This document shows, in pieces, positions 33,633-41,930 of a stretch of 64,000 nt of DNA. This DNA is from Candidatus Sulfotelmatobacter sp. (lineage in GTDB: Bacteria > Vulcanimicrobiota > Vulcanimicrobiia > Vulcanimicrobiales > Vulcanimicrobiaceae). The notes under the pieces are model-generated. The model saw only the letters and a list, made by a program, of their open reading frames with translations, searched no databases and was not told the origin of the DNA. Numbering within the stretch: the first letter of the stretch is position 1; every line of letters begins with the position of its first letter. Made by a program: the position numbers and the translations under genes. The stretch is from the NCBI GenBank assembly GCA_035504415.1, contig DATJRY010000020.1:21355-85354 (forward strand). The letters run 5' to 3'.

Positions 33633-35111
33633 GTAGGCGATGCACACGAGCTTGGGCTCGGTGAAGAAGTCCAGCGACCAGCGGCCGCCCTCGCGGCCCA
33701 GGCCGCTCATCCCGACGCCGCCGAACGGCTGGCGCAAGTCGCGCAAGAAGTAGCCGTTGACCCAGCACATCCCGGCGCGCACGCGCTCGGCGAAGCGCAG
33801 GCCGCTCCCGACGTCGCGCGTCCAGATGTAGGAGGAGAGGCCGAAGCGCGTCGCGTTCGCGCGCTCGACCACCTCGTCGAGCGATGCGAACCGGAAGATC
33901 GACTGGACGGGACCGAAGACCTCTTCGCGCGCGATCGTCTGCGTCTCGTCGCGCGGCGCGTAGATCGTCGGCGAGTAGTAGTTGCCGGCCGCGAGCGCGG
34001 CGCTGCCCGGCCGCGCGCCGCGCAGCAGTGCCTCGACGCCCTCGGCGTCGGCCTGCGCGCAGAAGGCCTCGACCCGTTCGCGGTGCTGCGGCGTGATCAG
34101 CGGCCCCAAGTCGCTCTCGCGCGACTGCGGATCGCCGACGCGCAGCGCGCGCACCGCCGCCAGATAGCGCTCGACGAAGCGGTCGTAGATCCCGCTCTGC
34201 ACGTAGAGGCGCGTGCCGGCCAAACAGACCTGCCCGCTGTGGCGGAACATCGCCAGCACGCTGCCCTCGACCGCCAGCTCGAGGTCGGCGTCGTCGCAGA
34301 CGACGTTGGCCGACTTGCCGCCCAGCTCCAACGTCACTTTCTTGAGCGTCGCGGCGGCGGCCAGGTTGATCGCCTTGCCGGTCGGCTCGCTGCCGGTGAA
34401 CGCGACCGCGTCGACGCGCGAATCGGCGACCAGCGGCGCGCCGGCACCCGGCCCGAAGCCGGTCACCACGTTGACGACGCCGTCGGGGACGCCGGCCCGC
34501 GAGCACAGCTCGGCCAGCTTGAGCGTCGAGAGCGGAGTGAGCTCCGAGGGCTTGAGCACGCAGGTGTTGCCGGCTGCGATCGCCGGCGCGATCTTCCACG
34601 TCGCCTGCATCAGCGGCGAGTTCCACGGCGTGAGCAGCGCGCAGACGCCGACCGGCTCTTCGCGCACGATCGAGGCGATCTCGCGCTGCGCGCCCAGGAA
34701 CGGCTTGCGGTCGAAGAACGCCGCTTGTTCGCGGTGCTCGATCGCGCCGGCGAAGAACGCGCAGTTGTCGGCCGCGCGCGGGACGTCGCGGTCGGCGGTC
34801 TCGCGGAACGGTTTGCCCGCGTCGCGCGATTCCAGCCGCGCCAGCTCCTCGCGCTGCTCGATCAGCAGCTCCGCCAGCCGGCGCAGCACCGTGGCGCGCT
34901 GCGCGATCGTCGTGCGCGGCCACGGTCCGTCGTCGAACGCGCGGCGCGCCGCGGCGACGGCGCGCTCGACGTCGGCGGCACCGCCGCTCGCGATGCGCGC
35001 GACGATCTCGCCGCTGGCCGGATCGCGATCGTCGTAGGTCGCGCCGTCGGCGGCGTCGACCGCGCGCCCGTCGATCCAGAGCTGCGCCGTCGGCACGTCG
35101 CTCGCGATCAT
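33630..35111 (-). CDS. Aldehyde dehydrogenase (2-hydroxymuconic/CHMS semialdehyde dehydrogenase-like)
   Basis: 493 aa, ATG overlapping the DHDPS-family stop (ATGA). NAD(P)-dependent oxidation of an aldehyde to an acid. Catalytic C296 in SGQVCLAGTR and general-base Glu in LELGGKSAN (~261-269); LTPWNSPLMQATWK and FTGSEPTGKAI for cofactor binding; normal length. Closest in style to HpaE/XylG dehydrogenases that oxidise the semialdehyde made by extradiol cleavage, consistent with the dioxygenase two genes downstream. Its TAG stop is the first codon of the two-hairpin repeat. Confidence 0.93.
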   Translation of the reverse strand: MIASDVPTAQLWIDGRAVDAADGATYDDRDPASGEIVARIASGGAADVERAVAAARRAFDDGPWPRTTIAQRATVLRRLAELLIEQREELARLESRDAGKPFRETADRDVPRAADNCAFFAGAIEHREQAAFFDRKPFLGAQREIASIVREEPVGVCALLTPWNSPLMQATWKIAPAIAAGNTCVLKPSELTPLSTLKLAELCSRAGVPDGVVNVVTGFGPGAGAPLVADSRVDAVAFTGSEPTGKAINLAAAATLKKVTLELGGKSANVVCDDADLELAVEGSVLAMFRHSGQVCLAGTRLYVQSGIYDRFVERYLAAVRALRVGDPQSRESDLGPLITPQHRERVEAFCAQADAEGVEALLRGARPGSAALAAGNYYSPTIYAPRDETQTIAREEVFGPVQSIFRFASLDEVVERANATRFGLSSYIWTRDVGSGLRFAERVRAGMCWVNGYFLRDLRQPFGGVGMSGLGREGGRWSLDFFTEPKLVCIAY

Positions 35112-36061
35112 GACGTCGCGTGCACCGCGACGCGCTTCTCGGGCCGCATCGCGGGCACGACTTCGAGCAGCTCGGGCAGCCGCTTCGTGATGCGTTCCTC
35201 GGCGTCGTCGGGCGCGAGGTAGGGCGGGCGGGCCGGCCCCATCTCGATCCCCGTCACCACGCTGGCCGTCACCTTGGTCATCCCCAGCGCGCCCAGCGCC
35301 GCTTCGCCGCCGCGCGGGAAGACGCGGTTGAGCCGGCGCTGGATCTCTTCGGCGAGCCGGACGTCGCCGTTGCGCCAGGCCTCGTCGATCGCGACGCAGG
35401 CCGGTACCGCGAAGACGTTGATCTGCCCGCCGTTCGAGCCCAACAGCCGGCCCGTCAGGTACGCGCGGAAGGTCTGCAGGTACAATGCGCGCCCGCTGAG
35501 CGCGTCGGCGACCGCTTCGAGGTGCTGCAACTCCGTCTCGACCTCTTTGACCGCGACGACGTTGTGCAGCTCGGCGACCTTTTGGAAGAAGGCCGGCGAC
35601 ATGTGGAACTTCGAGAGCGCCGGGTTGTGATACACCGTGACCGGGATCAGCTCGGCCTCGGCGACGGCGCGGAAGTGCTCGTACGCCTCGCGCTCGCCGA
35701 CCTTCCAGTAATACGGCGCGATCACCACGGCGCTGTCGTAGCCGAGCTCGGCGGCGAGCTTCGTCCACTTCATCGCTTGCAGCGTCGTCGCGCCCGAGGT
35801 CATCGCCGAGGCGCTCTTGCCCGGGTGCTTGCGCGCCTGGTCCACGACGATCTCCAGCACCCGGCGGCGCTCGTCGTCCTCGAGGTGGAGGAACTCGCCG
35901 ATCGAGCCGCTGGCGACGACGCCGGTCGCGCCGTGGGCGAAGCACCAGTCGATCTGCGCGCGCAGCGCGCCCTCGTCGAGGGCGTAGTTCGTGCGGTTCA
36001 TCGGGGTGACGACCAGCCCGATGACGTCCTTGAGGGTGTCGCGGAAGCGTTCGACCTGCAT
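35108..36061 (-). CDS. DHDPS/N-acetylneuraminate lyase-family aldolase or hydratase
   Basis: 317 aa. TIM-barrel Schiff-base enzyme: K172 in VAVKEVETE is the lysine, Y144 in VYHNPALSKF the proton-relay Tyr, and SGSIGE stands where DapA has GTTGE. It is first in the operon with the aldehyde dehydrogenase, di-iron protein and extradiol dioxygenase, which points to a pyruvate-forming or dehydrating step in sugar-acid or aromatic catabolism rather than lysine synthesis. The divergence around the GTTGE loop supports a non-DapA role. Confidence 0.88.
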   Translation of the reverse strand: MQVERFRDTLKDVIGLVVTPMNRTNYALDEGALRAQIDWCFAHGATGVVASGSIGEFLHLEDDERRRVLEIVVDQARKHPGKSASAMTSGATTLQAMKWTKLAAELGYDSAVVIAPYYWKVGEREAYEHFRAVAEAELIPVTVYHNPALSKFHMSPAFFQKVAELHNVVAVKEVETELQHLEAVADALSGRALYLQTFRAYLTGRLLGSNGGQINVFAVPACVAIDEAWRNGDVRLAEEIQRRLNRVFPRGGEAALGALGMTKVTASVVTGIEMGPARPPYLAPDDAEERITKRLPELLEVVPAMRPEKRVAVHATS

Positions 36062-36115
36062 GGCGGGTGCTACACCCCCATGCGGCCCGGCTACCTGCCG
36101 GGCCGCACGACGTTT

Positions 36116-39100
36116 TCAGTCGCCGTCATCAGCGGCGCTACTGGCGCCCTCGGCGTCCGGGGCCGCGGGGCCGCCCACGACGTCGGCCCGCTTGGCGCCG
36201 CTGGTGGCGAGGGCCGGCTTTCCCGCCGCCTTCAGGTCGGCGTCGGCCTTGGCGACCTCGCCGGCGACGAACGCCGCGACCTGCGCCATGGCGGCCGCGT
36301 ATGCCCGGTCGACGCGCGCGGCGTAGTCCGCCACCGCCGGCGTGATCACGCCGCCGCCGACGTAGGTCATGCGCTGCAGATCCTCGCGCACGCGGCCGGG
36401 CCGCTGGATCGAGTCCTCGTCGTTCTCGTAGTCCGCCGTCAGCAAGCCGCGCAGCGCGAGCGCGCGCTCCCGCGCGGCGGCCAGCTCCGCCGCCAGCGGC
36501 GGCGCCGCGCCGGCGGCGCGCTGCGGCGCCGATGCGGCGATCGCGTCGAGCCGGTTGAGCGCGGCGTCGACCGCGCCCAGCTCGGTCAGGTGCCGCTTCG
36601 CGAACGCGTGACCGGTCAACAGGTCGGACCGGCTCAGGTGCGCGCGCGGGTCCGCTTCGACCACGATCGATTGTTTCAGCGTTTGCCCCGCCAGCACGAT
36701 CTGCGCGACGTACACGCCCGGCGGCACCTGCGCACCGGTTTGCGGTCCCTGGTACTCGCGGCGCGCCGCGCCCGTCCACGGTGTCGGCGCGTCTTCGCGC
36801 AGATCCCACGTCACCCGGTTGATCCCGACGAAGTTGGTGACCCACGGAACGTCGCGGTCGCTGACGCGATGCGTCCCCGCCAGCCGGCGAATGCGCGCAC
36901 CGCCGGCGTCGAGGATGTCGATCTCCGGCGCGCTCGCGCCCGGCGTCTTCTGGTAGAACGAGATGATCGCGCCGCTGGGCGGGTTGGTCCCGGCGAAGCC
37001 GGTGTACAGCCCTTCGTCGTCGGCGTGCGTGGAGAACAGGTACGTCGTGCGGATGGGGAACAGCGCGACGCCGGCCGCCTCGGCGGCCGGCAGCTGCTGA
37101 ATCGGCGCGAGGTCGTCGAGGACGTAGACGTCGCGGCCGTGCGTCGCGACCAGCAGATCGTTCCAGCGCGGCTGCACGCGCAGGTCGAAGACCGCCGCCG
37201 GCGGCAGGCCGAGCGCGGGTCGCTCCCAGTGCCGGCCGTCGTCGTACGAGAGCCACAGGCCGCGCTCCGTGCCCAAATAGACCAGGTGCGGGTTGCGCGT
37301 GTCGGGCCGGATCGCGCGCGTCTCTTGGTCGGCCGGCAGACCCGCGACGATCGCGCTCCAATGCGCGCCCCAGTCGTGGGTCACGAACGCGTACGGGCGC
37401 GGGTCGCCCAGATAGTGCTGGTCGAGCACCGCGTAGGCGGTGCCGGCGACCAGCGGCGACGGCGCGACCATCTCGAAGCGGCCGTATTGGGGAATCCCGG
37501 CCGGCGTGACGTTCGTCCAGTGCGCGCCGCCGTCGCGGGTGAGCTGCACGAGCCCGTCGTCGGTGCCGACCCAGATCTCGCCGCGCGTTTTGACCGAGCC
37601 CTCGACGTCGAGGATGGTGTCGGTGTTCTCCGCGCTCGACACGTCGAGCGCCAGCGGGCCGCCCGAGGGCTGCTGGTGGGCCTTGACGTCGGCCGTCAGG
37701 TCGGGCGAGATCGCGCGCCAGTGCACGCCGCGATCGTGCGTGGCGAAGACGACGTTGGCGCCGAGCCAAGTCGCCGTCGGGTCGAACGGGTCGAAGCCGA
37801 TCGGCGCGTCCCAGTTGAAGCGATAGGGGGCGTCGGCGATGCGGAAGTCGGTCGCCGACGTGCCGATGTACGGCTGCACGAAGAAGCTGCGCTGCGCGGT
37901 GCGGTCGTAGACGCTGACGCGGCCGGTCTGCAGATCGGTCCAGACCAAATTCGGATCGCGCGGATCCGGCCACGCCCACTGCCCGTCGCCACCGACGATG
38001 CGCTCCCAGGCCGCGTTGGGAATCCCTTCGGGATCGAGCGCGTTGGTCGGGCCGCAGAAGCCGTTGTTGTCTTGCAGGCCCACGCACACGCGATACGGTG
38101 TCTGGTCGTCGTAGCCCAGGTGGTAGATCTGCCCGATCGGGACGTTCTCCGAGAACGACCAATGCGTGCCGCCGTCGAGCGAGATCGCGTAGCCGCCGTC
38201 CTCACCCGAGATCAGGCGCTTGGGGTCGTCGGGCGCGATCCACAAGTCGTGGTAGTCGACGTGCACCTCGTCGGCGATCTCTTTGAACGTCTTGCCGCCG
38301 TCCTTCGACTCCGAGAGCTGCTCGGAGACGCCGTAGAGGTGATCGGGGTTCGACGGGTCGACGCGCAGGTGCGAGAAATAGAACGGCCGCTGATCGACCA
38401 GCGTGTTCTTGGTCATCAGCTTCCAGCTCGCGCCCGCGTCGTCGGAGCGCCACAAGATGCCGTCCTTCGACTCGATCAGCGCGTAGACGCGGTTCGGATC
38501 GGACGGCGCCACCGCGAGACCGATGCGGCCGGTGATCCCCTCCGGCAGCCCGTGACCGGTCAGCCGCGTCCAGGTCGTGCCGCCGTCGGTGGACTTGTAG
38601 AGGCCGTCCTCGGGACCGCCCGAGGTGAACGTCCAGGGCATGCGCCGGAACTGCCAGATGCCGGCGTACACGACGTTCGGATTTTTCGGATCGGCGACCA
38701 TCTCGCTCACGCCGCTCGAGGGTCCGACGAAGAGCGTCTTGGTCCAGGTCTTGCCGCCGTCGGTGGTGCGGAAGACGCCGCGCTCCGGCGAGTCGGCGAA
38801 GACGTCGCCCAGCGCGCCGACCAGCACGACGTTCGGGTCGCGGGGATCGATCACGATCGAGGCGATCGAGCGGGTTCCGGTCAGCCCGACGTTCGCCCAG
38901 GTCTTGCCGCCGTCGGTGCTCTTGTAGACGCCCGCGCCGGCGATGACGTCGTTGCGCGGATTGGCCTCACCGGTGCCGACCCAGACCACCTGGTGATCGC
39001 GTGGATCGATCGCGACCGCGCCGATCGACGCGACTCCGGTGGCGTCGAAGACCGGCGACCAGGTCGCGCCGCCGTTGTCCGTCTTCCAAACGCCGCCGCC

Positions 39101-39307
39101 GCCCGATCCGAGGTAGTACAAGCGCGGATCGCCGGCAACGCCGGCGACCGCGGAGACGCGTCCACCGGCCAGGGCCGGCCCGATCAGCCGCAGCGCGAGC
39201 CGGTTATAGGGCGGGGTGGGCGTCGGGGTCGGATGGGGCGTCGGCGACGCCGGCGCGTCTTGCCCCAGCGCGACGGCCGGCAGCATGGCGAACAGCAGGG
39301 TCGCCAA
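36116..39307 (-). CDS. Large exported BNR/sortilin-type beta-propeller protein
   Basis: 1063 aa from a TTG at 39307. Signal peptide (LLFAMLPAVALGQD), a Pro/Thr linker (PTPHPTPTPTPP), then ~700 residues rich in Asp-box/BNR repeats such as KSTDGGKTW, RTTDGGKTW, KSTDGGTTW and ESKDGGKTF, which form one or two seven- to ten-bladed propellers as in the VPS10/sortilin and glycosyl-hydrolase-like exo-sialidase superfamily. C-terminal ~300 residues are helical with a beta-sandwich (INRVTWDLRED). Such proteins are secreted; a substrate or partner is not evident and no catalytic triad is obvious. The start lacks a charged n-region, so the true start may differ slightly. Confidence 0.85.
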   Translation of the reverse strand: MATLLFAMLPAVALGQDAPASPTPHPTPTPTPPYNRLALRLIGPALAGGRVSAVAGVAGDPRLYYLGSGGGGVWKTDNGGATWSPVFDATGVASIGAVAIDPRDHQVVWVGTGEANPRNDVIAGAGVYKSTDGGKTWANVGLTGTRSIASIVIDPRDPNVVLVGALGDVFADSPERGVFRTTDGGKTWTKTLFVGPSSGVSEMVADPKNPNVVYAGIWQFRRMPWTFTSGGPEDGLYKSTDGGTTWTRLTGHGLPEGITGRIGLAVAPSDPNRVYALIESKDGILWRSDDAGASWKLMTKNTLVDQRPFYFSHLRVDPSNPDHLYGVSEQLSESKDGGKTFKEIADEVHVDYHDLWIAPDDPKRLISGEDGGYAISLDGGTHWSFSENVPIGQIYHLGYDDQTPYRVCVGLQDNNGFCGPTNALDPEGIPNAAWERIVGGDGQWAWPDPRDPNLVWTDLQTGRVSVYDRTAQRSFFVQPYIGTSATDFRIADAPYRFNWDAPIGFDPFDPTATWLGANVVFATHDRGVHWRAISPDLTADVKAHQQPSGGPLALDVSSAENTDTILDVEGSVKTRGEIWVGTDDGLVQLTRDGGAHWTNVTPAGIPQYGRFEMVAPSPLVAGTAYAVLDQHYLGDPRPYAFVTHDWGAHWSAIVAGLPADQETRAIRPDTRNPHLVYLGTERGLWLSYDDGRHWERPALGLPPAAVFDLRVQPRWNDLLVATHGRDVYVLDDLAPIQQLPAAEAAGVALFPIRTTYLFSTHADDEGLYTGFAGTNPPSGAIISFYQKTPGASAPEIDILDAGGARIRRLAGTHRVSDRDVPWVTNFVGINRVTWDLREDAPTPWTGAARREYQGPQTGAQVPPGVYVAQIVLAGQTLKQSIVVEADPRAHLSRSDLLTGHAFAKRHLTELGAVDAALNRLDAIAASAPQRAAGAAPPLAAELAAARERALALRGLLTADYENDEDSIQRPGRVREDLQRMTYVGGGVITPAVADYAARVDRAYAAAMAQVAAFVAGEVAKADADLKAAGKPALATSGAKRADVVGGPAAPDAEGASSAADDGD

Positions 39308-39408
39308 AGCGACACGGACCGGTGAGTAAGACGTGACACACCCTCCCGACGGGACGACGCGAGATAGCTCGTCCTACGAGAGAATGCGAACGCGTCCTGT
39401 CGGGGCCC

Positions 39409-39597
39409 TCAGCGGCGGTAGGTGATCGTCGGGACGCGGGTCTTGCGGCGGGTCAGCAGGTTGCGCAGCGTGAGGAACGCCACGACCAGCGCCGCGATGA
39501 TGGCGGCGATGAACACGATCTTGAGCACGAAGGCCAGGAGCACCAGCAGCACGATGCCGAGCGCGACGATCCCGGTCACCTGGAGAAAGAAACGCAT
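39409..39597 (-). CDS. Small hydrophobic membrane protein
   Basis: 62 aa from ATG 39597 with GGAGG five bases upstream (the adjacent GTG at 39600 is too close to the SD). Two hydrophobic stretches (~3-22 and ~24-43) followed by a basic tail RNLLTRRKTR. Probably a two-helix inner-membrane protein with the tail in the cytoplasm. No family recognised. Confidence 0.65.
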   Translation of the reverse strand: MRFFLQVTGIVALGIVLLVLLAFVLKIVFIAAIIAALVVAFLTLRNLLTRRKTRVPTITYRR

Positions 39598-39691
39598 CAC
39601 GACCTCCGCCCCCAGCTACCCTGCGAACCAAAGCCAAGTTTCAGCCGGGTGGTTGCGGGCACCCGGCTGCTGATGGCATACTGACCGTACC

Positions 39692-39856
39692 ATGGACGGC
39701 GTTTCCGCAGCCAGTTCCACGATGGACATCGCCGCCGGCGGCACCTCCGCGGTCGCGGTCGACGTGCTGCGCGATACCGAGCAGCTGGCGGCCGTGCAGG
39801 TCGACGAGCTCTTCGCCTCGCTCGGCCTGGGCACCGCGATCAGCGCCCTCGTCTAA
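39692..39856 (+). CDS. Small YjfB-like protein (putative motility-associated)
   Basis: 54 aa. The core (TMDIAAGGTSAVAVDVLRDT then EQLAAVQVDELFASLG) resembles the short YjfB 'putative motility protein' family, which reads MDIAA-x-S-x-x-x-x-Q followed by a helical M/L-rich end. No clear ribosome site precedes the ATG, and no flagellar genes are near. Its TAA overlaps the convergent NUDIX stop (CTAA). Tentative. Confidence 0.4.
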   Translation: MDGVSAASSTMDIAAGGTSAVAVDVLRDTEQLAAVQVDELFASLGLGTAISALV

Positions 39857-40407
39857 CGGCCCAGGTACTCCAACGCGACCAGCGCCGCCGCGACCTGCGA
39901 GCCGGCGTTGATGCGGCCGTCGAGCGCCATCGCGCGCAGCTCGCCGGCCGGTGCCAGCACGACCTCGATCTCTTCGGTCAGGTCCGGATCGGGCGCCACC
40001 GTCGCGCGCGCGTCGCGCACGACGAAGAGGTGAAAGCGGCCGGTCGAGTTGGTCGGATCGGCGAGGAACGTGCGCACGAACTCCGGCTCCGCGCCGGTGT
40101 AGCCGGTCTCTTCGGCCAGCTCGCGCGCCGCGCACGCCGCCGGCGCTTCGTCCGGCTCGAGCATGCCGGCCGGCAGTTCGAGTACGAACTCGCCGATGCC
40201 GTGCTTGTACTGGCGCACGAGGAGAACGTCGTCATCCGGCGTCAGGGCGAGGACGACGCAAAACCCGCGCGATTCGCGCACGAAGTACTCTTCGACGACC
40301 GTTCCGCTGGGCAGCTCGATGCGGTCCGCGCGCAGTCGCAAGAACGGCGTCTCGATCGGATAGGCCGACGAGAGGATACGCCAAGTTTTCATCCGCCGCT
40401 CACTCAT
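39853..40407 (-). CDS. NUDIX hydrolase (ADP-ribose pyrophosphatase type)
   Basis: 184 aa from ATG 40407 (40392 possible). The Nudix box is intact, from GMLEPDEAPAAC to RELAEETGY, with the metal-binding REx2EE. An N-terminal beta domain (LRADRIELPSGTVVEEYFV) is typical of ADP-ribose pyrophosphatases that cleave nucleoside diphosphate sugars. Only 17 bp separate its start from the divergent gene. Confidence 0.92.
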   Translation of the reverse strand: MSERRMKTWRILSSAYPIETPFLRLRADRIELPSGTVVEEYFVRESRGFCVVLALTPDDDVLLVRQYKHGIGEFVLELPAGMLEPDEAPAACAARELAEETGYTGAEPEFVRTFLADPTNSTGRFHLFVVRDARATVAPDPDLTEEIEVVLAPAGELRAMALDGRINAGSQVAAALVALEYLGR

Positions 40408-40424
40408 CGTGACGGGTATAGCAC

Positions 40425-40808
40425 ATGGCCGCACCGAATCGGAAGGGCCACCCCACCGGTTTGAACCTTTTCCTTGCGGGGAGACGAACGATCGAAAAGA
40501 TCGAAATCGGTCGGCACTACGATACGGCGTACGGCACGCTCTGGAAAGACGGGACGTACTTCCCGCGCGGCACGCGCGTGTTGGTGTCCGGGCTACACAT
40601 CGAGCAAGGCTTCTGCGTACGGTTTCCTACCGAGGTCGAGGGCGAGCCGCTCGAGACGTGGGAGGACTGGGACGAGATCGAGTTCCTCGCCGAGGAAGGC
40701 TCGGTCGAAGAGGGCGAGGATCTGCCGTCCAACGTCCTCTCCGAAGCCCGTGAAGTGCTCGACAACGCCGAGGACGGCTGCCACCTGCACCTGCACGAAG
40801 GCGACTAG
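40425..40808 (+). CDS. Acidic hypothetical protein
   Basis: 127 aa, unrecognised. The N-terminal third is basic (KGHPTGLNLFLAGRRTIEK), the middle looks like a small beta-barrel (YFPRGTRVLVSGLHIEQGF then CVRFPTEVEG), and the C-terminal half is strongly acidic (EDWDEIEFLAEEGSVEEGED) ending HLHLHEGD. Cytoplasmic by composition. No ribosome site is obvious and the start may be internal. Confidence 0.55.
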   Translation: MAAPNRKGHPTGLNLFLAGRRTIEKIEIGRHYDTAYGTLWKDGTYFPRGTRVLVSGLHIEQGFCVRFPTEVEGEPLETWEDWDEIEFLAEEGSVEEGEDLPSNVLSEAREVLDNAEDGCHLHLHEGD

Positions 40809-40841
40809 CGCGCGCGGCGGCGCGCTCGTCGCACCGTTGCG

Positions 40842-41930
40842 CTACGGATCGTCGGTGCAGTAGCTGTTGCACACGAAGTTGACCCAGCCCGTGGTTTGTT
40901 GCGCGGTCGAAATGATCGGAGTGGCCTGCGTGTAGTAGGGCAAGCCCGTGTATCCCGGCGCATAGGGGCCGTCGGTCGGGAACGGGCCGACCGTGGTCGA
41001 GAACTCCGCCTCCACCGCGTTGGAGCCGTCGTAGTAGAGCACCCACGCACCACTCGCGACTTGACCGATCCGGCTCGTCCCGCTCGACGTCTGTTGGACG
41101 AGCGCGATCGTGGGCATCCCGCCGGCACCGACGGGATCCGTGCCGAAGTAGCAGCTGTCGATCGACTGCGCGAGATCTCCCGCGACCGCGTATCCGTAAG
41201 CCCATCCATCCGACGTCGGGGCGTACGTGTAGTTGTCGAGCGAGAAGGTCGACGGGGAGTCGGAATCCGTTCCGTCCGGCGTGCCGGCGGCGTCCCCCAG
41301 GGTGGGCGCGAACGCCATGCCGAGCTGGTACGGCGCGATCGACATCGTCACCGTGACGCCAACGGTCGTACCCGCCGACGTCGCACTGGGTATGGTTCCC
41401 TCGCCGTAGGCCAGCAGATCGCCGCCGCTATCCGCCTCGACGTTGGTGTACGTCGGGAACGTGGTCGGCGGTGATTGATCGCCCTCGTTGACTTCGTAGA
41501 CGTACACGTTCGTCGAACAGCCGTCGGCGACGATCGGCACGGACGCGACTTGCGATCCATCCGGCTGATTCGGCGCTACCGGCACGATCGTAACGGTGTT
41601 GAAGTTGAAGATGCCCATCGTGTACTGTTGGCACGAGCCCCAGGACGCGATCTCGAGGTAGCTCCCAACCGCGGGATCGACGAACTTCGGCGTGCGTCGT
41701 GGACCGCCGGCGCCTTTTCGCGCGCTCGCGCTCAGGTGTTCCTTGATGTGCGAGAACTTGATGTGCAGCGTGCCGGTCGCCTTGGCGATGTTCTGTGTCG
41801 TCGGAGTCGGCGTCGCGGTGGGCGCCTTCGGCGTTGCCGACGGCGCCGCCGCGCCGCCGCTGCACGCAGCGAGGAGCGGAGCGCACCCGAGACCGAGTGC
41901 GAGGAAGAACAACCGAGGGGAGGCGGTCAC
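40842..41930 (-). CDS. Lipoprotein of the RTPK-domain family
   Basis: 362 aa, GTG start overlapping the upstream lipoprotein gene (GTGA). Lipobox LAAC with C23, then a Pro/Thr linker and a beta-rich body. GTLHIKFSHIK and RRTPKFVDPAVGSYLEI match segments of the lipoproteins at 41927 and 57315. Near the C-terminus are two Cys (FVCNSYCTDD). Outer or inner membrane anchored; function unknown. Second gene of a two-lipoprotein operon. Confidence 0.75.
   Translation of the reverse strand: MTASPRLFFLALGLGCAPLLAACSGGAAAPSATPKAPTATPTPTTQNIAKATGTLHIKFSHIKEHLSASARKGAGGPRRTPKFVDPAVGSYLEIASWGSCQQYTMGIFNFNTVTIVPVAPNQPDGSQVASVPIVADGCSTNVYVYEVNEGDQSPPTTFPTYTNVEADSGGDLLAYGEGTIPSATSAGTTVGVTVTMSIAPYQLGMAFAPTLGDAAGTPDGTDSDSPSTFSLDNYTYAPTSDGWAYGYAVAGDLAQSIDSCYFGTDPVGAGGMPTIALVQQTSSGTSRIGQVASGAWVLYYDGSNAVEAEFSTTVGPFPTDGPYAPGYTGLPYYTQATPIISTAQQTTGWVNFVCNSYCTDDP

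Noticed and set aside
35108..36061. Calling the DHDPS-family gene dapA
   Set aside because: GSIGE replaces the usual GTTGE and the operon is catabolic; no lysine-pathway neighbours.
35120..39325. A 1401-codon open frame on the + strand opposite the BNR protein and the DHDPS gene
   Set aside because: Arg/Asp/Val-rich mirror of high-GC coding sequence with no domain; the minus-strand proteins have clear motifs.
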